NCBI RefSeq assembly: GCF_013391415.1
Contig: NZ_JACAXB010000026.1
Location: forward strand, 1-64,000
Reading direction: 5' to 3'
Length of the DNA stretch: 64,000 nt
Source of the DNA: Aquitalea sp. LB_tupeE
GTDB taxonomy: Bacteria; Pseudomonadota; Gammaproteobacteria; Burkholderiales; Chromobacteriaceae
The position numbers and the translations under genes are program-made. Shown piece by piece: positions 44,396 through 53,579 of the stretch. Numbering within the stretch: the stretch's first letter is position 1; each line of letters opens with the position of its first letter. The notes beneath the pieces were generated by a model. The model had not been told where the DNA came from and searched no databases. It saw only the letters and a program-made list of their open reading frames with translations.

Positions 44396-45178
44396 TTACT
44401 GCATGTACCAGCCGTGGCTCACCACAAAGGACTGGCCGGTCAGTGCCGCGCTGGGGAAGGCCGCCAGGTACAGCGCGGTTTGCGCGATATCGTCCACCGT
44501 GGTGAACACCCCATCGACAGTGTCACCCAGCATCACGTGCTTGATGACTTCGTCTTCGGAGATGCCCAGGGTCCTGGCTTGTTCCGGAATCTGCTTTTCC
44601 ACCAGCGGGGTACGGACAAAGCCGGGGCAGATCACGTGTGAGCGCACATTGTATTCCGCGCCTTCCTTGGCCAGTACCTTACTCAGGCCCAGCAGCGCAT
44701 GTTTGGCGGCCACATAGGCCGACTTGAGCTTGGAGCCTTCGTGCGAGTGCACCGAGCCCATGTAAATGACGGTACCGCCGCGCTTATCCTTGTACATGTG
44801 GGAGAGGGCTGCCTTGGTGGTGAGGAAGGCGCCGTCCACATGAATGGCTTGCAGGCGTTTCCAGTCGGCAAAGCTGAAATCCACCAGCGGGCTGATGATC
44901 TGGATACCGGCATTGGAAATGAGAATGTCCAGCTGGCCAAAGGCATCCACTACCGCCTGGGTACCGGCATTGACGGCCTCTTCATTGGTGACATCCATGG
45001 CCACGCCCATGGCTTTGCCACCGGCGGCTTCAATTTCCTTTGCCGTGGCCTGGGCTGCGGCCAGATTGATGTCGGCAATGGCAACCGCCGCACCTTCGCG
45101 GGCGAAGGTTTCGGCAATGGCACGGCCAATACCGCTGGCAGCACCGGTGATCAGGGCAACTTTTCCTTGCAGCTTCAT
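44396..45178 (-). CDS. bdhA: D-3-hydroxybutyrate dehydrogenase
   Basis: 260 residues, SDR family. It interconverts D-3-hydroxybutyrate and acetoacetate with NAD. The [12 protein letters not shown] glycine loop, SNAGIQ, and catalytic [10 protein letters not shown] Tyr-x-x-x-Lys are clear. The C-terminal HGWYMQ is a bdh hallmark. AGGAGA lies before the ATG. It follows adc by 15 nt, so acetoacetate made here is decarboxylated by the partner enzyme or, in reverse, supplied. Confidence 0.94.
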   Translation of the reverse strand: MKLQGKVALITGAASGIGRAIAETFAREGAAVAIADINLAAAQATAKEIEAAGGKAMGVAMDVTNEEAVNAGTQAVVDAFGQLDILISNAGIQIISPLVDFSFADWKRLQAIHVDGAFLTTKAALSHMYKDKRGGTVIYMGSVHSHEGSKLKSAYVAAKHALLGLSKVLAKEGAEYNVRSHVICPGFVRTPLVEKQIPEQARTLGISEDEVIKHVMLGDTVDGVFTTVDDIAQTALYLAAFPSAALTGQSFVVSHGWYMQ

Positions 45179-45193
45179 GAGACTTCTCCTGTT

Positions 45194-45934
45194 TCAGGCC
45201 AGATAATCGAATTCGACCTTGCCAAGGCCCAGTGTCAGGTCGGCAACGTAATGCTTGGCACCCAGTATCTCCAGTACCGGCAAATCATGCACCGGAGCCA
45301 GTGCATGCGGGAAGAGCGACAGTGCGACAGGGCCAGTCCAGGCACCGTGCACTTGCACATCCAGCATGGGGAAGCTGACCAGCTCGCAAATACGTGCCGT
45401 ACCGTCCACATGCGGGATGATTTTCAGCAAATAGTTGGGCGTGGTACGCAGGCTTTCGGCAATGGCTTCTCTGTCCAGTTCCCGGTGTTTGTAACCCATG
45501 CTGCCGGTGGCGATACGTACCGGGCCGTAATCAAGCTCACCCACCAGGGTGTCGGTATGCACTTGCAGGCGGGGATTGGCCATTTTCTTGGGGAAGCCCC
45601 ACAGCTCACGTCCACCGGCGGTGGGCGGGTGATCATTCAGGTACATGGCATGGGTGTAGTTGCCGCGTTGTCCCTGGTACAGGACCGGAATCACCTGCCC
45701 GCTTTCGGTGTAGTCCCCAAAACCGGTGGAATCCGGCATGCGGATGAACTCGAAATTGACCACCGGTTCGGCCATTTGCAGCGGGGCCGGAATCACGGCG
45801 CGCAGCTTGTCCGGGTCGGTCCGGTAGCTGATGATGAAGAATTCCCGTTGGTAAAAGCGATAAGGGCCAGGCGGAAAGGCCGGACTGCTGATGGGCATGG
45901 CAAACGCCTGCTGGCGAATCTGTTCGATTTCCAT
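45194..45934 (-). CDS. adc: Acetoacetate decarboxylase
   Basis: 246 residues, Adc family. The Schiff-base Lys is in [11 protein letters not shown] (Lys116 or Lys117; the clostridial pair is Lys115/Lys116). It converts acetoacetate to acetone and CO2. The ATG at 45934 has GGGGA 5-6 nt upstream; the upstream ATG at 45946 lacks a ribosome site. It is the first gene of adc-bdhA-patatin, which points to ketone body or PHB metabolism. Confidence 0.93.
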   Translation of the reverse strand: MEIEQIRQQAFAMPISSPAFPPGPYRFYQREFFIISYRTDPDKLRAVIPAPLQMAEPVVNFEFIRMPDSTGFGDYTESGQVIPVLYQGQRGNYTHAMYLNDHPPTAGGRELWGFPKKMANPRLQVHTDTLVGELDYGPVRIATGSMGYKHRELDREAIAESLRTTPNYLLKIIPHVDGTARICELVSFPMLDVQVHGAWTGPVALSLFPHALAPVHDLPVLEILGAKHYVADLTLGLGKVEFDYLA

Positions 45935-46120
45935 TGAGGTCCCCATAGTGGTGGTGGGCGGATGAGGGCATGGTTCGCAGCTGAACCGTTGGCAAGAATG
46001 GGGGCGATGTGCTGCGTATGCCAGACGACAGCGCTGGTAGAGGGGCTGGTTTTTTCAGAAGAGCTGGCTCTGGCGGCGGCTGGTCATGCGCATGAGCGGT
46101 TTGCTGCGGAATCGGGTTAT

Positions 46121-46152
46121 CATGCTGGCTTCTCTGTCTGATGGCCAGCATG
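46121..46152. repeat. Inverted repeat in the adc/zapE divergent region
   Basis: catgctggc (46121-46129) and gccagcatg (46144-46152), perfect 9-bp arms with a 14-nt centre, 64 nt before the zapE ATG. Could be an operator for either divergent gene or a leader hairpin of zapE. The rest of 45935-46215 shows no clear promoter. Confidence 0.55.
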
Positions 46153-46215
46153 CTGCATGGTCATCCTGCGTGGGCTGCTGCCTGCGCCATAACGCCAAGA
46201 ACACACGCACACACT

Positions 46216-47379
46216 ATGTCTCAGCACACCTTTTCTCCCGATGGAACGGCGCTGACCAGCCCCAAGGCCTGGTATCAGGCGGCCAGTGAAAAGCCCGGCT
46301 TCATTCACGATGCTGCCCAGGCTGCCGCGATTGAGCAGCTGGATGCATTGTGGCATCAACTGCTGGAGTTCAAAGACAAACGCAACCGTTTTCTCGGGCG
46401 CAGCCTGCGCAGCCCGGATGTGCCGCGCGGCCTGTACTTCTGGGGTGGGGTGGGGCGCGGCAAGAGCTTTCTGATGGATGCTTTCTACGCCTGCGTGCCC
46501 TACCGCCGCAAGCGTCGTATCCATTTCCACAATTTCATGGCCGAGGTGCATCGCGAGCTACGTCAGCTGGCCGGTAGCAAAGACCCCTTGCTCGCCTATG
46601 CCGACAAGATTGCCCGTGAAACCCGCCTGCTGTGTTTTGACGAATTCCATGTCAGCGATATTGCCGATGCCATGATGCTGGGCCGCCTGCTCAGCGCCCT
46701 GTTCGAGCGCGGCGTAGTGTTGGTCACCACCTCCAATTATCCGCCGGACGGCTTGTATCCCAACGGTCTGCAACGGCAGAATTTTCTGCCAACCATCGAA
46801 CTGATCAAGCGCGAACTGAATGTGCTGAACGTGGATGGCGGCAATGATTACCGCCTGCGCGAACTGACGCGCGAGCCCTTGTTCATGGTGCCGGCGGATG
46901 CTGCTGCCGAGACGCGCATGGAAGGCATGTTCACCCGCCTGAGCAGCGAAGAATTGATTGCCAAGCAGGAAATCGAGGTGCTGGGGCGGCAGATTCCGGT
47001 GAAAAAACTGGCACCGGGCATCATCTGGTTTGATTTTTACGCCATTTGCGATGGGCCACGGGCACAGACTGACTATCTGGAAATCGCCACCGAATTCCAC
47101 ACCGTGTTCATCAGCGGTATTCCCAAGCTGATGGCCAAGGATGCTTCCATTGCCCGCCGCTTTACCTGGCTGGTGGATGTGTTTTACGACAACCGGGTCA
47201 AGCTGATTGCCTCTGCTGCGGTGCCAATCGACGATATTTACACCGACGGCGTGCAGTCCAGCGAGTTTTTCCGTACTGCCAGCCGGCTGACCGAGATGCA
47301 ATCCAAGAGTTATCTGGAACTGCCGCACCAGAGCGCTGGCGAAACCCATGATCAGCCGCCGCCGGGTGTGGTGATCTGA
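46216..47379 (+). CDS. zapE: Cell-division ATPase ZapE (AFG1 family)
   Basis: 387 residues, AFG1/ZapE P-loop ATPase that associates with the Z ring. Walker A is GGVGRGKSFLMD and Walker B LLCFDEFHVSDIADAMML. VTTSNYPPDGLYPNGLQR is the sensor region. The ATG at 46216 is chosen since the longer frame to 46141 is unconserved. No strong Shine-Dalgarno sequence. Confidence 0.93.
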   Translation: MSQHTFSPDGTALTSPKAWYQAASEKPGFIHDAAQAAAIEQLDALWHQLLEFKDKRNRFLGRSLRSPDVPRGLYFWGGVGRGKSFLMDAFYACVPYRRKRRIHFHNFMAEVHRELRQLAGSKDPLLAYADKIARETRLLCFDEFHVSDIADAMMLGRLLSALFERGVVLVTTSNYPPDGLYPNGLQRQNFLPTIELIKRELNVLNVDGGNDYRLRELTREPLFMVPADAAAETRMEGMFTRLSSEELIAKQEIEVLGRQIPVKKLAPGIIWFDFYAICDGPRAQTDYLEIATEFHTVFISGIPKLMAKDASIARRFTWLVDVFYDNRVKLIASAAVPIDDIYTDGVQSSEFFRTASRLTEMQSKSYLELPHQSAGETHDQPPPGVVI

Positions 47380-47429
47380 GCGGGAGCTGCCAGTATGCAA
47401 CGGCCAGACAGTGTCTGGCCGTTTTGCTG

Positions 47430-47972
47430 TCAGGCTTGCGGAATGTCGTCGATCAGGGCAATCAGGTCGGTAACACCGACATCCTCTCCCAGTTGGGACA
47501 GCAAGGTGGTGGCCTGGCCACGGTGGTGAGTCTGGTGGTTGAAGAAGTGCAAGAGCAGGGCATGGAAGTTCTTGCACTGCGCGATGCCGCGGGTGTTGTG
47601 ATAGGCCAGCGGCTGATCCAGATCGCTGTCCTCAAGCGCGCTGCATAGCTGGATGATGACCTCATCCAGCAGCTGTCGCCGTGCTGCCAGCTCTGCTAGC
47701 TGGTCAAACAGCAGGCCGTCCAGCGATGCCGGGCGGGGAATCTCCAGCACCGGCTGCAGGGCGGCAAAAGCGGCCGGATGCCGGGCAAAGCGCTGTAGCC
47801 ACAGGGTGTCGCCCACCACGATGTGATTGAGGGTGCCGAACAACGAGCCGAAAAACGCACCGTTGTCCTGCTGCAGAACCGCTGCCGGCAAGCGGGCGGC
47901 AGCCTGGTAAAGCTTGTCATTCATCCACTGGTTGTAGCGGGCTTGCAGCGCAAGCTGTTCGAGTCGGTTCAT
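47430..47972 (-). CDS. DinB-family metal-binding protein
   Basis: 180 residues, DinB four-helix-bundle fold. The three metal-ligand histidines are likely in GTLNHIVVGD (about 49) and in FFNHQTHHRG (about 147). Members include thiol-dependent transferases and damage-inducible proteins; no specific role can be assigned. The ATG at 47972 has AGGAGG 5 nt upstream. Confidence 0.88.
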   Translation of the reverse strand: MNRLEQLALQARYNQWMNDKLYQAAARLPAAVLQQDNGAFFGSLFGTLNHIVVGDTLWLQRFARHPAAFAALQPVLEIPRPASLDGLLFDQLAELAARRQLLDEVIIQLCSALEDSDLDQPLAYHNTRGIAQCKNFHALLLHFFNHQTHHRGQATTLLSQLGEDVGVTDLIALIDDIPQA

Positions 47973-48000
47973 CGTCCCCTCCTGAAAACAGCACGATAAC

Positions 48001-48014
48001 CCGGCATTTGCCGG
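48001..48014. repeat. Palindrome ccggcatttgccgg
   Basis: Perfect 14-bp palindrome with flanking gtcattccggcaaatgccgg on the minus strand. This resembles the short palindromic repeats of Neisseria (dRS3-like, whose frame reads VIPAxAG). Only one copy is seen. Confidence 0.45.
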
Positions 48015-48027
48015 AATGACAGGCAAA

Positions 48028-48058
48028 ACAAAAGCGGCCATCAGGCCGCTTTTTGCAC
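48028..48058 (-). terminator. Terminator after efp
   Basis: Stem aagcggcc (48032-48039), loop atca and ggccgctt (48044-48051). On the minus strand it is followed by TTGTTTTG, on the plus strand by TTT. Confidence 0.8.
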
Positions 48059-48075
48059 AGCATTCAAACAGGCGA

Positions 48076-48639
48076 TCAGGCGCGCTTTTTGAATTCGCCG
48101 GTGCGGGTGTCGATTTCGATCTTTTCGCCAGTGTTGACGAAGGCCGGAACCTGAACTTCGAAGGTGGTGCCTACCAGCTTGGCCGGCTTCAGAACCTTGC
48201 CCGAAGTGTCGCCACGTACGGCCGGTTCGGTGTATTCCACTTCGCGGATCACGGTGGTCGGCAGTTCCACGGAGATGGCCTTGCCATCGTAGAAGGTCAC
48301 CTGGCAAACATCTTCCATGCCGTCAACGATGTAGTTGATGGTGTCGCCCAGGTTATCGGCTTCTACTTCGTACTGGTTGAATTCGCTGTCCATGAACACA
48401 TACATCGGGTCAGCAAAGTAGGAGTAGGTGCAATCCTTGCGGTCCAGAACCACGACGTCGAACTTGTCGTCAGCGCGGTAAACGGCTTCAGAGCCGGCGC
48501 CGGTCAGCAGGTTCTTCATCTTCATCTTCACGACGGAAGCGTTACGGCCGGATTTGCTGAATTCGGCTTTTTGCACGACCATCGGGTCGTTGCCTACCAT
48601 GAATACGTTGCCAGCGCGGAGTTCTTGTGCGGTTTTCAT
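48076..48639 (-). CDS. efp: Elongation factor P (Arg32 type)
   Basis: 187 residues, three-domain EF-P that rescues ribosomes stalled at polyproline. The tip of domain I reads SKSGRNAS with Arg32 in the modification position, the residue rhamnosylated by EarP, whose gene lies 57 nt upstream. The KOW-like N-domain and two OB domains are all present and the length is normal. Confidence 0.97.
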   Translation of the reverse strand: MKTAQELRAGNVFMVGNDPMVVQKAEFSKSGRNASVVKMKMKNLLTGAGSEAVYRADDKFDVVVLDRKDCTYSYFADPMYVFMDSEFNQYEVEADNLGDTINYIVDGMEDVCQVTFYDGKAISVELPTTVIREVEYTEPAVRGDTSGKVLKPAKLVGTTFEVQVPAFVNTGEKIEIDTRTGEFKKRA

Positions 48640-48696
48640 TACGTGTAAAGTCCCAAACTCTTGATTGAACTCGGAAAACGGTTTCCGAAAAACGGG

Positions 48697-49854
48697 CTAT
48701 TTTAGCCGGTTTTGTATGAATTGCACCAGCCGCATCCCCAAGTCACCGTGTTGCAGCAGTTTGTCCGGCCATTGGCGACTGTGCCGGTGCCATTGTGGCA
48801 GCTGCTTTTCCAGTTGTTGCCAGGCGGCCACCATGCCCTGGCCGTGGTTCCAGGCATGGCTGGCTGCACGCAGGGCGCTGGCGGTTTCGGCGTCCAGCGC
48901 GGCGCAATAGTGTGACAAAAAGGCATCAAGCTTCACCATGTGCGCCGCGTCGTCTTGCGGATAGATGTGCCAGATGAAAGGCCGGCCAGCCCATTGTGCC
49001 CGTACGAAGCTGTCCTCGCCGCGCACGAAGTTGATGTCGCAAGACCACAAGCTCAGGTCGTAGCTGTCCTGATCAGTCATGGGCAGTACATGCACGGTCA
49101 GCGCGCCACGGCTGACATGTTGGCCTGCGTGCAGTGGCTGCCCCATCACCGCTTCCACATCGGCCAGAATCTTGCCTTCCGGCACCATGCAGTGGACCGG
49201 CATCTGGCTGCCGGTCCAGTATTCCAGTAGCTCACGTGCGGCCGGGTTTTCATAAGCAAACAGGCTGACACGCCATTCTTCCGGCTGTTTTTCCGGGATG
49301 TCGAACATCTGCCAGAAGGCGCGCTGCGCCAGCTTGTCCTGTTGCCAATGCCGGCGGGTTTCAATCAGGCCATCCTCGCACAGCAGCCCGCCGGTACGGT
49401 CAGTAAAGCCGGGAAAGAAAAAGTATTTTGTCAGCGGCAGGCGCGGGTGGGGCGAGGCCATGCCATGGCAGTCTTCCACCCAGTCCTCGGCGGACAGGTA
49501 TTCCAGGTTGATCCAGACCGGCTTGATGTCCGCCCCTGCCATGGCTTGTTCCACGGCGTCGGGCAGGCGGCAGCCAAACGCCTCTATCACCACCTGCGCC
49601 GGTTGATAGTCGATAAAAGGGTTATCCGCGCGCCACTGGCACACCCGGATGTCTTCCAGAATCTGGGTGGCTGCGGCCGGGTCCAGCAAGGGGGCAATGT
49701 GGCCAAAGCTGGCCAGGTCATCCACCCACAAGCGCACCTCGTAGCCAAAGTCATGCGCCAGCCGCCGCGCCAGCCGCCAGGCAACGCCGATATCACCGTA
49801 GTTGTCGATGACGGTACAGAAAATATCCCAGCTGAGGGCGGAGGAGTCTGGCAT
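48697..49854 (-). CDS. earP: EF-P arginine rhamnosyltransferase EarP
   Basis: 385 residues, GT-B glycosyltransferase that puts rhamnose from dTDP-L-rhamnose on Arg32 of EF-P. The N-terminal SWDIFCTVIDNYGDIGVAWR contains the catalytic Asp region, and RGEDSFVRAQWAGRPFIWHIYPQ is the dTDP-rhamnose binding signature. Start is the ATG at 49854; the upstream ATG at 49893 adds an unconserved leader. Upstream of efp on the same strand, so the substrate and modifier are co-expressed. Confidence 0.96.
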   Translation of the reverse strand: MPDSSALSWDIFCTVIDNYGDIGVAWRLARRLAHDFGYEVRLWVDDLASFGHIAPLLDPAAATQILEDIRVCQWRADNPFIDYQPAQVVIEAFGCRLPDAVEQAMAGADIKPVWINLEYLSAEDWVEDCHGMASPHPRLPLTKYFFFPGFTDRTGGLLCEDGLIETRRHWQQDKLAQRAFWQMFDIPEKQPEEWRVSLFAYENPAARELLEYWTGSQMPVHCMVPEGKILADVEAVMGQPLHAGQHVSRGALTVHVLPMTDQDSYDLSLWSCDINFVRGEDSFVRAQWAGRPFIWHIYPQDDAAHMVKLDAFLSHYCAALDAETASALRAASHAWNHGQGMVAAWQQLEKQLPQWHRHSRQWPDKLLQHGDLGMRLVQFIQNRLK

Positions 49855-50015
49855 GGTGCGGGCATCCGGAAAAAAGCTGGCGCAGCATAGCACGGCCAGG
49901 TGACAGTGTGAGGATGATGCCGGGCTGTTGGCGGTACAAGCTTGCTAACAACATGTAACTAACACTGTTTGATAAAACAGTTAAAATGAAAAGATGCTGT
50001 CAAAAGAAGATTGTC
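49855..50015. other. Divergent intergenic region earP/AsmA-like gene
   Basis: 161 nt. It holds actgttt (49964-49970) and aaacagt (49975-49981), a perfect 7-bp inverted repeat just ahead of TAAAAT (49982-49987), which may be a -10 element for the plus-strand gene. No good -35 was found. Confidence 0.4.
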
Positions 50016-53000
50016 ATGAGCGCAACTGATCAGAATGCTGGGAAATCCACTCCGTCCCGTCCACCTCGCCGCTGGCGACGCTGGCTGTACGGTATTGCCG
50101 CCGTTGTGCTGTTGCTGTGGGGGTTTCTGGCGGGTATTGCGCCGGGCATTGTCCAGAGCCAGGCGGCCAAATGGGCGGCAGGAATCGGCCGCACACTGAG
50201 CCTGGGGGAGGTTTCCATCAATCCCTGGCGCATGGCAGTGGAAATCCGCCAGCTCAAGTTGGCCGAGGGCAAGGGCAGCCCCTTGTTTGCCGCCGACCGG
50301 GTGTATGTGAATCTGGACCCGACCGCCTTGCTGCTGGGGCGCTGGCAGTTGTCGGAATTCAGCGTTGATGCCCCGCAGCTATGGGTACAGCGTGACGTCC
50401 AGGGGCAGTGGAACTGGGCGCGCTTCATCCGTGATGCCAGTGGCCCGGCCCAGCCCAAAAAAGACGATGGCTCACCGACCAAATTCCTGCTGCAGGCGCT
50501 GAACATCCGCAATGGCCAGCTCATGTTCCAGGACCAACTGGCTGGCAGCGACAGCTTCAAGGTGTCACCGCTGAATCTGGCGCTGACCGATCTTTCCACC
50601 TTGCCCGAAGCCGGTGGCTATCGCCTGCATGCCGCGCTGGGCGACGGCACCCAGCTGGACTGGAAAGGCAGCCTGCAATTACAGCCCTTGCAATCCAGCG
50701 GAGAGGCCAGCATTCGCGGCTTTACCCTGGCCAGCATCTGGGAATACGTCAAACCGCATTTCAATATTGCCAGGCCACAAGGCACGCTATCGGTACAGGC
50801 CAGTTATCAGTTCGACCTGAAAGGCAAGACGCCACAGTTGCAGATCAGCCCCTTCAGCGCCGAGCTGAAGGGTTTGCAGATGCAGGCCCCTGGTACGCAG
50901 CATCGCTTTGACCTGCCTTCCTTGCAGCTCAAAGGGGGCCGTTTTGACCTGCAACATAGCCAGTTGAGCCTGCAACAGATTGCGCTGGATGGTGGCAGCC
51001 TGGAAGCACAGCGCATGGCGGATGGCAGCCTGGACTGGCTGGCAGCCCTGCCGGCCAGCCCGGCAGCGGGTTCCACATCCACCGCAAGCAGCAAAGCAGC
51101 CCCTTCGCCGTGGCAAGTGAAGGTGGAAGACATCAAGCTGGCCAATTGGCAGTACCGCTTTGGCGATGCCGGTTTTGCCACCCCGCTGCAAGTGGCGGCA
51201 CGCCTGCCGCTATTGCATGCCCGTTTTGAACTGGACCCGAAACGCGGTTTCGCCGTGGACAAGCTGGCTGGCGAACTGGCCGACATCACCCTGGGCAATG
51301 CCGCACAACCCGCACAGATTACCCTGGCCACGCTGGCGTTGCAGCCTTCGCGCATTGTGCAGCAGGGACAACTGATTGAGCCAGGCAGCGTGGATGTACA
51401 GGGCCTGCGCGTGGCGGTGGAACGCAACAAGCAGGGGCAGTTGAACCTGGCGCAGCTGTTTGCGCCCGGCAAGGCAGCCAAGGCGGTCAAGACCGCAGCC
51501 AAGGCCGATGCTGACCAAAAACAGCCCGGCTGGCAGCTGCACTATCCCTTGCTGAATCTGAATGACGGCCAGATCAGCTGGACCGACCAGACCCTGCCGC
51601 GCCCGGTCAGTGCCACGCTGCACGATGTTACGGCCAGGCTGGAGGCAAAAGATGCGCAGCAGTTGGCCGTAGACGTAGGCGGCAAGCTGGAATCCGGTCA
51701 GTTCACCGCGGCATTGCAGTTGGACCCTGCCACCGCAGCCGTCAAGGGCAAGGTCAATGCCCAGTCGCTGCCGCTGGCTCCGTTTGCACCCTATGGCCTG
51801 ACAGGTACGCCCTTGCGTATGAGCGGTGGTCAGCTCAATGCAGAGCTGAACGTGGAATCGGCCAGCAAGGGCTGGAGCGTGGCCGGTACGGCCGACATCA
51901 GCAAGCTGGCCATCATGGAGCCGGGTGAAAAACTGCCACTGCTGGGGTGGAACAATCTCAAGGTCAATGGCATCAAGGCGCAAAGCACAACCAGCCTGCC
52001 GCTGAGTGTGGCAGTGCAGGACATCCAGCTGGAAGCCTTGTCGGCCCGGCTGATTCTGGATGCCAAACGCCAGCTCAACTGGCAGCGCATTTTTGCCGCC
52101 AAGTCTGCGGCCAGTCCGCCGTCGGCCACGCCAGTCACGCCAGCGAAAGCCAGTGCGATTCCGCCGGTGGACATTCGCAGCATCCACCTGAACCGCAGCA
52201 AGGTGCAGTTTGCCGACCAGAGCATGAATCCGAACTTTGCCACCCAGATGCATCATCTGCGCGGTTCGATTCAGGGCCTGTCCACCCGGCCTGGGCGCAC
52301 AGGCACCATCACGCTGGATGGCGATGTCGACCAGTATGGCGATGTGCGGGTGCGTGGCGCGCTGGCCCCGATGGCGGTCACTGACAATACCGATGTCACG
52401 CTGTCCTTCCGCAATATTCCGCTGAACAACCTCAACCCCTATGCCACCACCTTTGCCGGCTGGCGCATCAATGACGGCCGCCTGACGGTGGACCTGCATT
52501 ACCTGCTGGACCACCGCCAGATGAAGGGACAGAACCGGGTGGTGATCAACACCATCCAGCTGGGAGACGAGGTGCCGGACTACAAGGGTACGCACCTGCC
52601 ACTGCGGCTGGCGGTAGCCTTGCTGGAAGATAGCGACGGCAAGATTGATCTGGATTTGCCGGTATCCGGTAGCCTGGATGACCCGCAGTTCAGCTATGGC
52701 CAGGTGGTGTGGAAGGCACTGGTGAATGTGGTGACCAAGGTGGTGACGGCACCGTTCCGCGCCCTGGGTGCCCTGCTGGGTGGCGATGGTTTTGACAATG
52801 TGTTCTTCATTCCCGGCGAAGCCAATGTCGCTCCGCCAGAGCGGGAAAAGCTGGAAAAAGTGGCGGGCCTGATGAGCAAGCGTCCCAAGATGCAGTTGCA
52901 GCTTGCCGGTAGCTTTGATCCCGAGCTGGACAGCAAGGAACTGGCCCGGGCGCGCGTAGACAGTGCCATCCTGCAAGCCGCCGGACGCAGCCTGCTGCCG

Positions 53001-53348
53001 GGCGAGCCGCTACCCGTGCCGGACCTGTCCGACCCGGCCATGCTGGATGCCATCAAGACGGTCTACGCCCGCGAGCTGGGTCGTCTGAAACTGATGTCAC
53101 GTACCCTGAATCCGGGTGGGCCATCTGGTGCTGCATTGGCCAAACTGTTGCGTGGTGAACTGATTACCGCGCAGAAAGTGGATACGGCCGCCTTGCAGGC
53201 GCTGGCGCGTCAGCGTGCGGAAAATGCCCGCAAGGTGATGATGCACAATGACAACACTCTGGCCGATCGCATCACGCTGGGCGACCCCGCCAAAACCCGC
53301 GCCGAACGGGACGGTGTGCCACTGGGGATCAAGTTGTCCAGCAAGTAG
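50016..53348 (+). CDS. Large AsmA-like envelope protein (DUF748)
   Basis: 1110 residues. A basic N-terminus and one membrane helix (about 25-45) anchor it, followed by about 950 residues of repeated beta strands (LQLSEFSVDAPQLWVQRDVQGQWNW-type units, shown in part) typical of AsmA/TamB-like bridge proteins with DUF748 domains. The C-terminal 150 residues (FFIPGEANVAPPEREKLEKV onward) contain an OmpA-like KxxLxxKPxMxLxLxGxxD stretch, also common in DUF748 proteins. It likely spans the periplasm and affects lipid transport or outer-membrane stability. Start is the ATG at 50016, with AAGAAGA upstream. Confidence 0.85.
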   Translation: MSATDQNAGKSTPSRPPRRWRRWLYGIAAVVLLLWGFLAGIAPGIVQSQAAKWAAGIGRTLSLGEVSINPWRMAVEIRQLKLAEGKGSPLFAADRVYVNLDPTALLLGRWQLSEFSVDAPQLWVQRDVQGQWNWARFIRDASGPAQPKKDDGSPTKFLLQALNIRNGQLMFQDQLAGSDSFKVSPLNLALTDLSTLPEAGGYRLHAALGDGTQLDWKGSLQLQPLQSSGEASIRGFTLASIWEYVKPHFNIARPQGTLSVQASYQFDLKGKTPQLQISPFSAELKGLQMQAPGTQHRFDLPSLQLKGGRFDLQHSQLSLQQIALDGGSLEAQRMADGSLDWLAALPASPAAGSTSTASSKAAPSPWQVKVEDIKLANWQYRFGDAGFATPLQVAARLPLLHARFELDPKRGFAVDKLAGELADITLGNAAQPAQITLATLALQPSRIVQQGQLIEPGSVDVQGLRVAVERNKQGQLNLAQLFAPGKAAKAVKTAAKADADQKQPGWQLHYPLLNLNDGQISWTDQTLPRPVSATLHDVTARLEAKDAQQLAVDVGGKLESGQFTAALQLDPATAAVKGKVNAQSLPLAPFAPYGLTGTPLRMSGGQLNAELNVESASKGWSVAGTADISKLAIMEPGEKLPLLGWNNLKVNGIKAQSTTSLPLSVAVQDIQLEALSARLILDAKRQLNWQRIFAAKSAASPPSATPVTPAKASAIPPVDIRSIHLNRSKVQFADQSMNPNFATQMHHLRGSIQGLSTRPGRTGTITLDGDVDQYGDVRVRGALAPMAVTDNTDVTLSFRNIPLNNLNPYATTFAGWRINDGRLTVDLHYLLDHRQMKGQNRVVINTIQLGDEVPDYKGTHLPLRLAVALLEDSDGKIDLDLPVSGSLDDPQFSYGQVVWKALVNVVTKVVTAPFRALGALLGGDGFDNVFFIPGEANVAPPEREKLEKVAGLMSKRPKMQLQLAGSFDPELDSKELARARVDSAILQAAGRSLLPGEPLPVPDLSDPAMLDAIKTVYARELGRLKLMSRTLNPGGPSGAALAKLLRGELITAQKVDTAALQALARQRAENARKVMMHNDNTLADRITLGDPAKTRAERDGVPLGIKLSSK

Positions 53349-53376
53349 CGTATAAAACGGCTTGATGTCCATCAAT

Positions 53377-53418
53377 AAACGGCGTAACTACATATGGTGT
53401 AGTACGCCGTTTTCTTTT
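53377..53418 (+). terminator. Terminator after the AsmA-like gene
   Basis: Long hairpin aaacggcgta (53378-53387) and tacgccgttt (53403-53412) with an inner actaca/tgtagt stem, followed by TCTTTT. Confidence 0.85.
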
Positions 53419-53579
53419 GCCAGATGTTGTGACTTTCTTGCCGACTATGACGGCAGAGTGCAATCGCCAAGCGCGTGTGCATTGCTTGCCGAACAGGCGT
53501 AAAGTCATGGCTTGCCGTCATGGCAAGGCTGCAGAAGTCAGGAAAATTCTCAAAAATTTCAGGAAATCGAGGGGCCGGA
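53419..53579 (+). other. nrdJ leader region
   Basis: 161 nt before nrdJ. It has two direct copies of gtcatggc (53506-53513 and 53519-53526) and ttgcc/ggcaa in inverted order around the second. I looked for a cobalamin riboswitch (conserved B12-box-like GCCACTG) and an NrdR box and saw neither. Confidence 0.35.

Noticed and set aside
51210-52976. 588-codon minus-strand frame opposite the AsmA-like gene
   Set aside because: Low-complexity product, no ribosome site, opposite a well-supported gene.
53419-53579. Possible cobalamin riboswitch before nrdJ
   Set aside because: The leader is short and lacks the conserved B12-box core on inspection.
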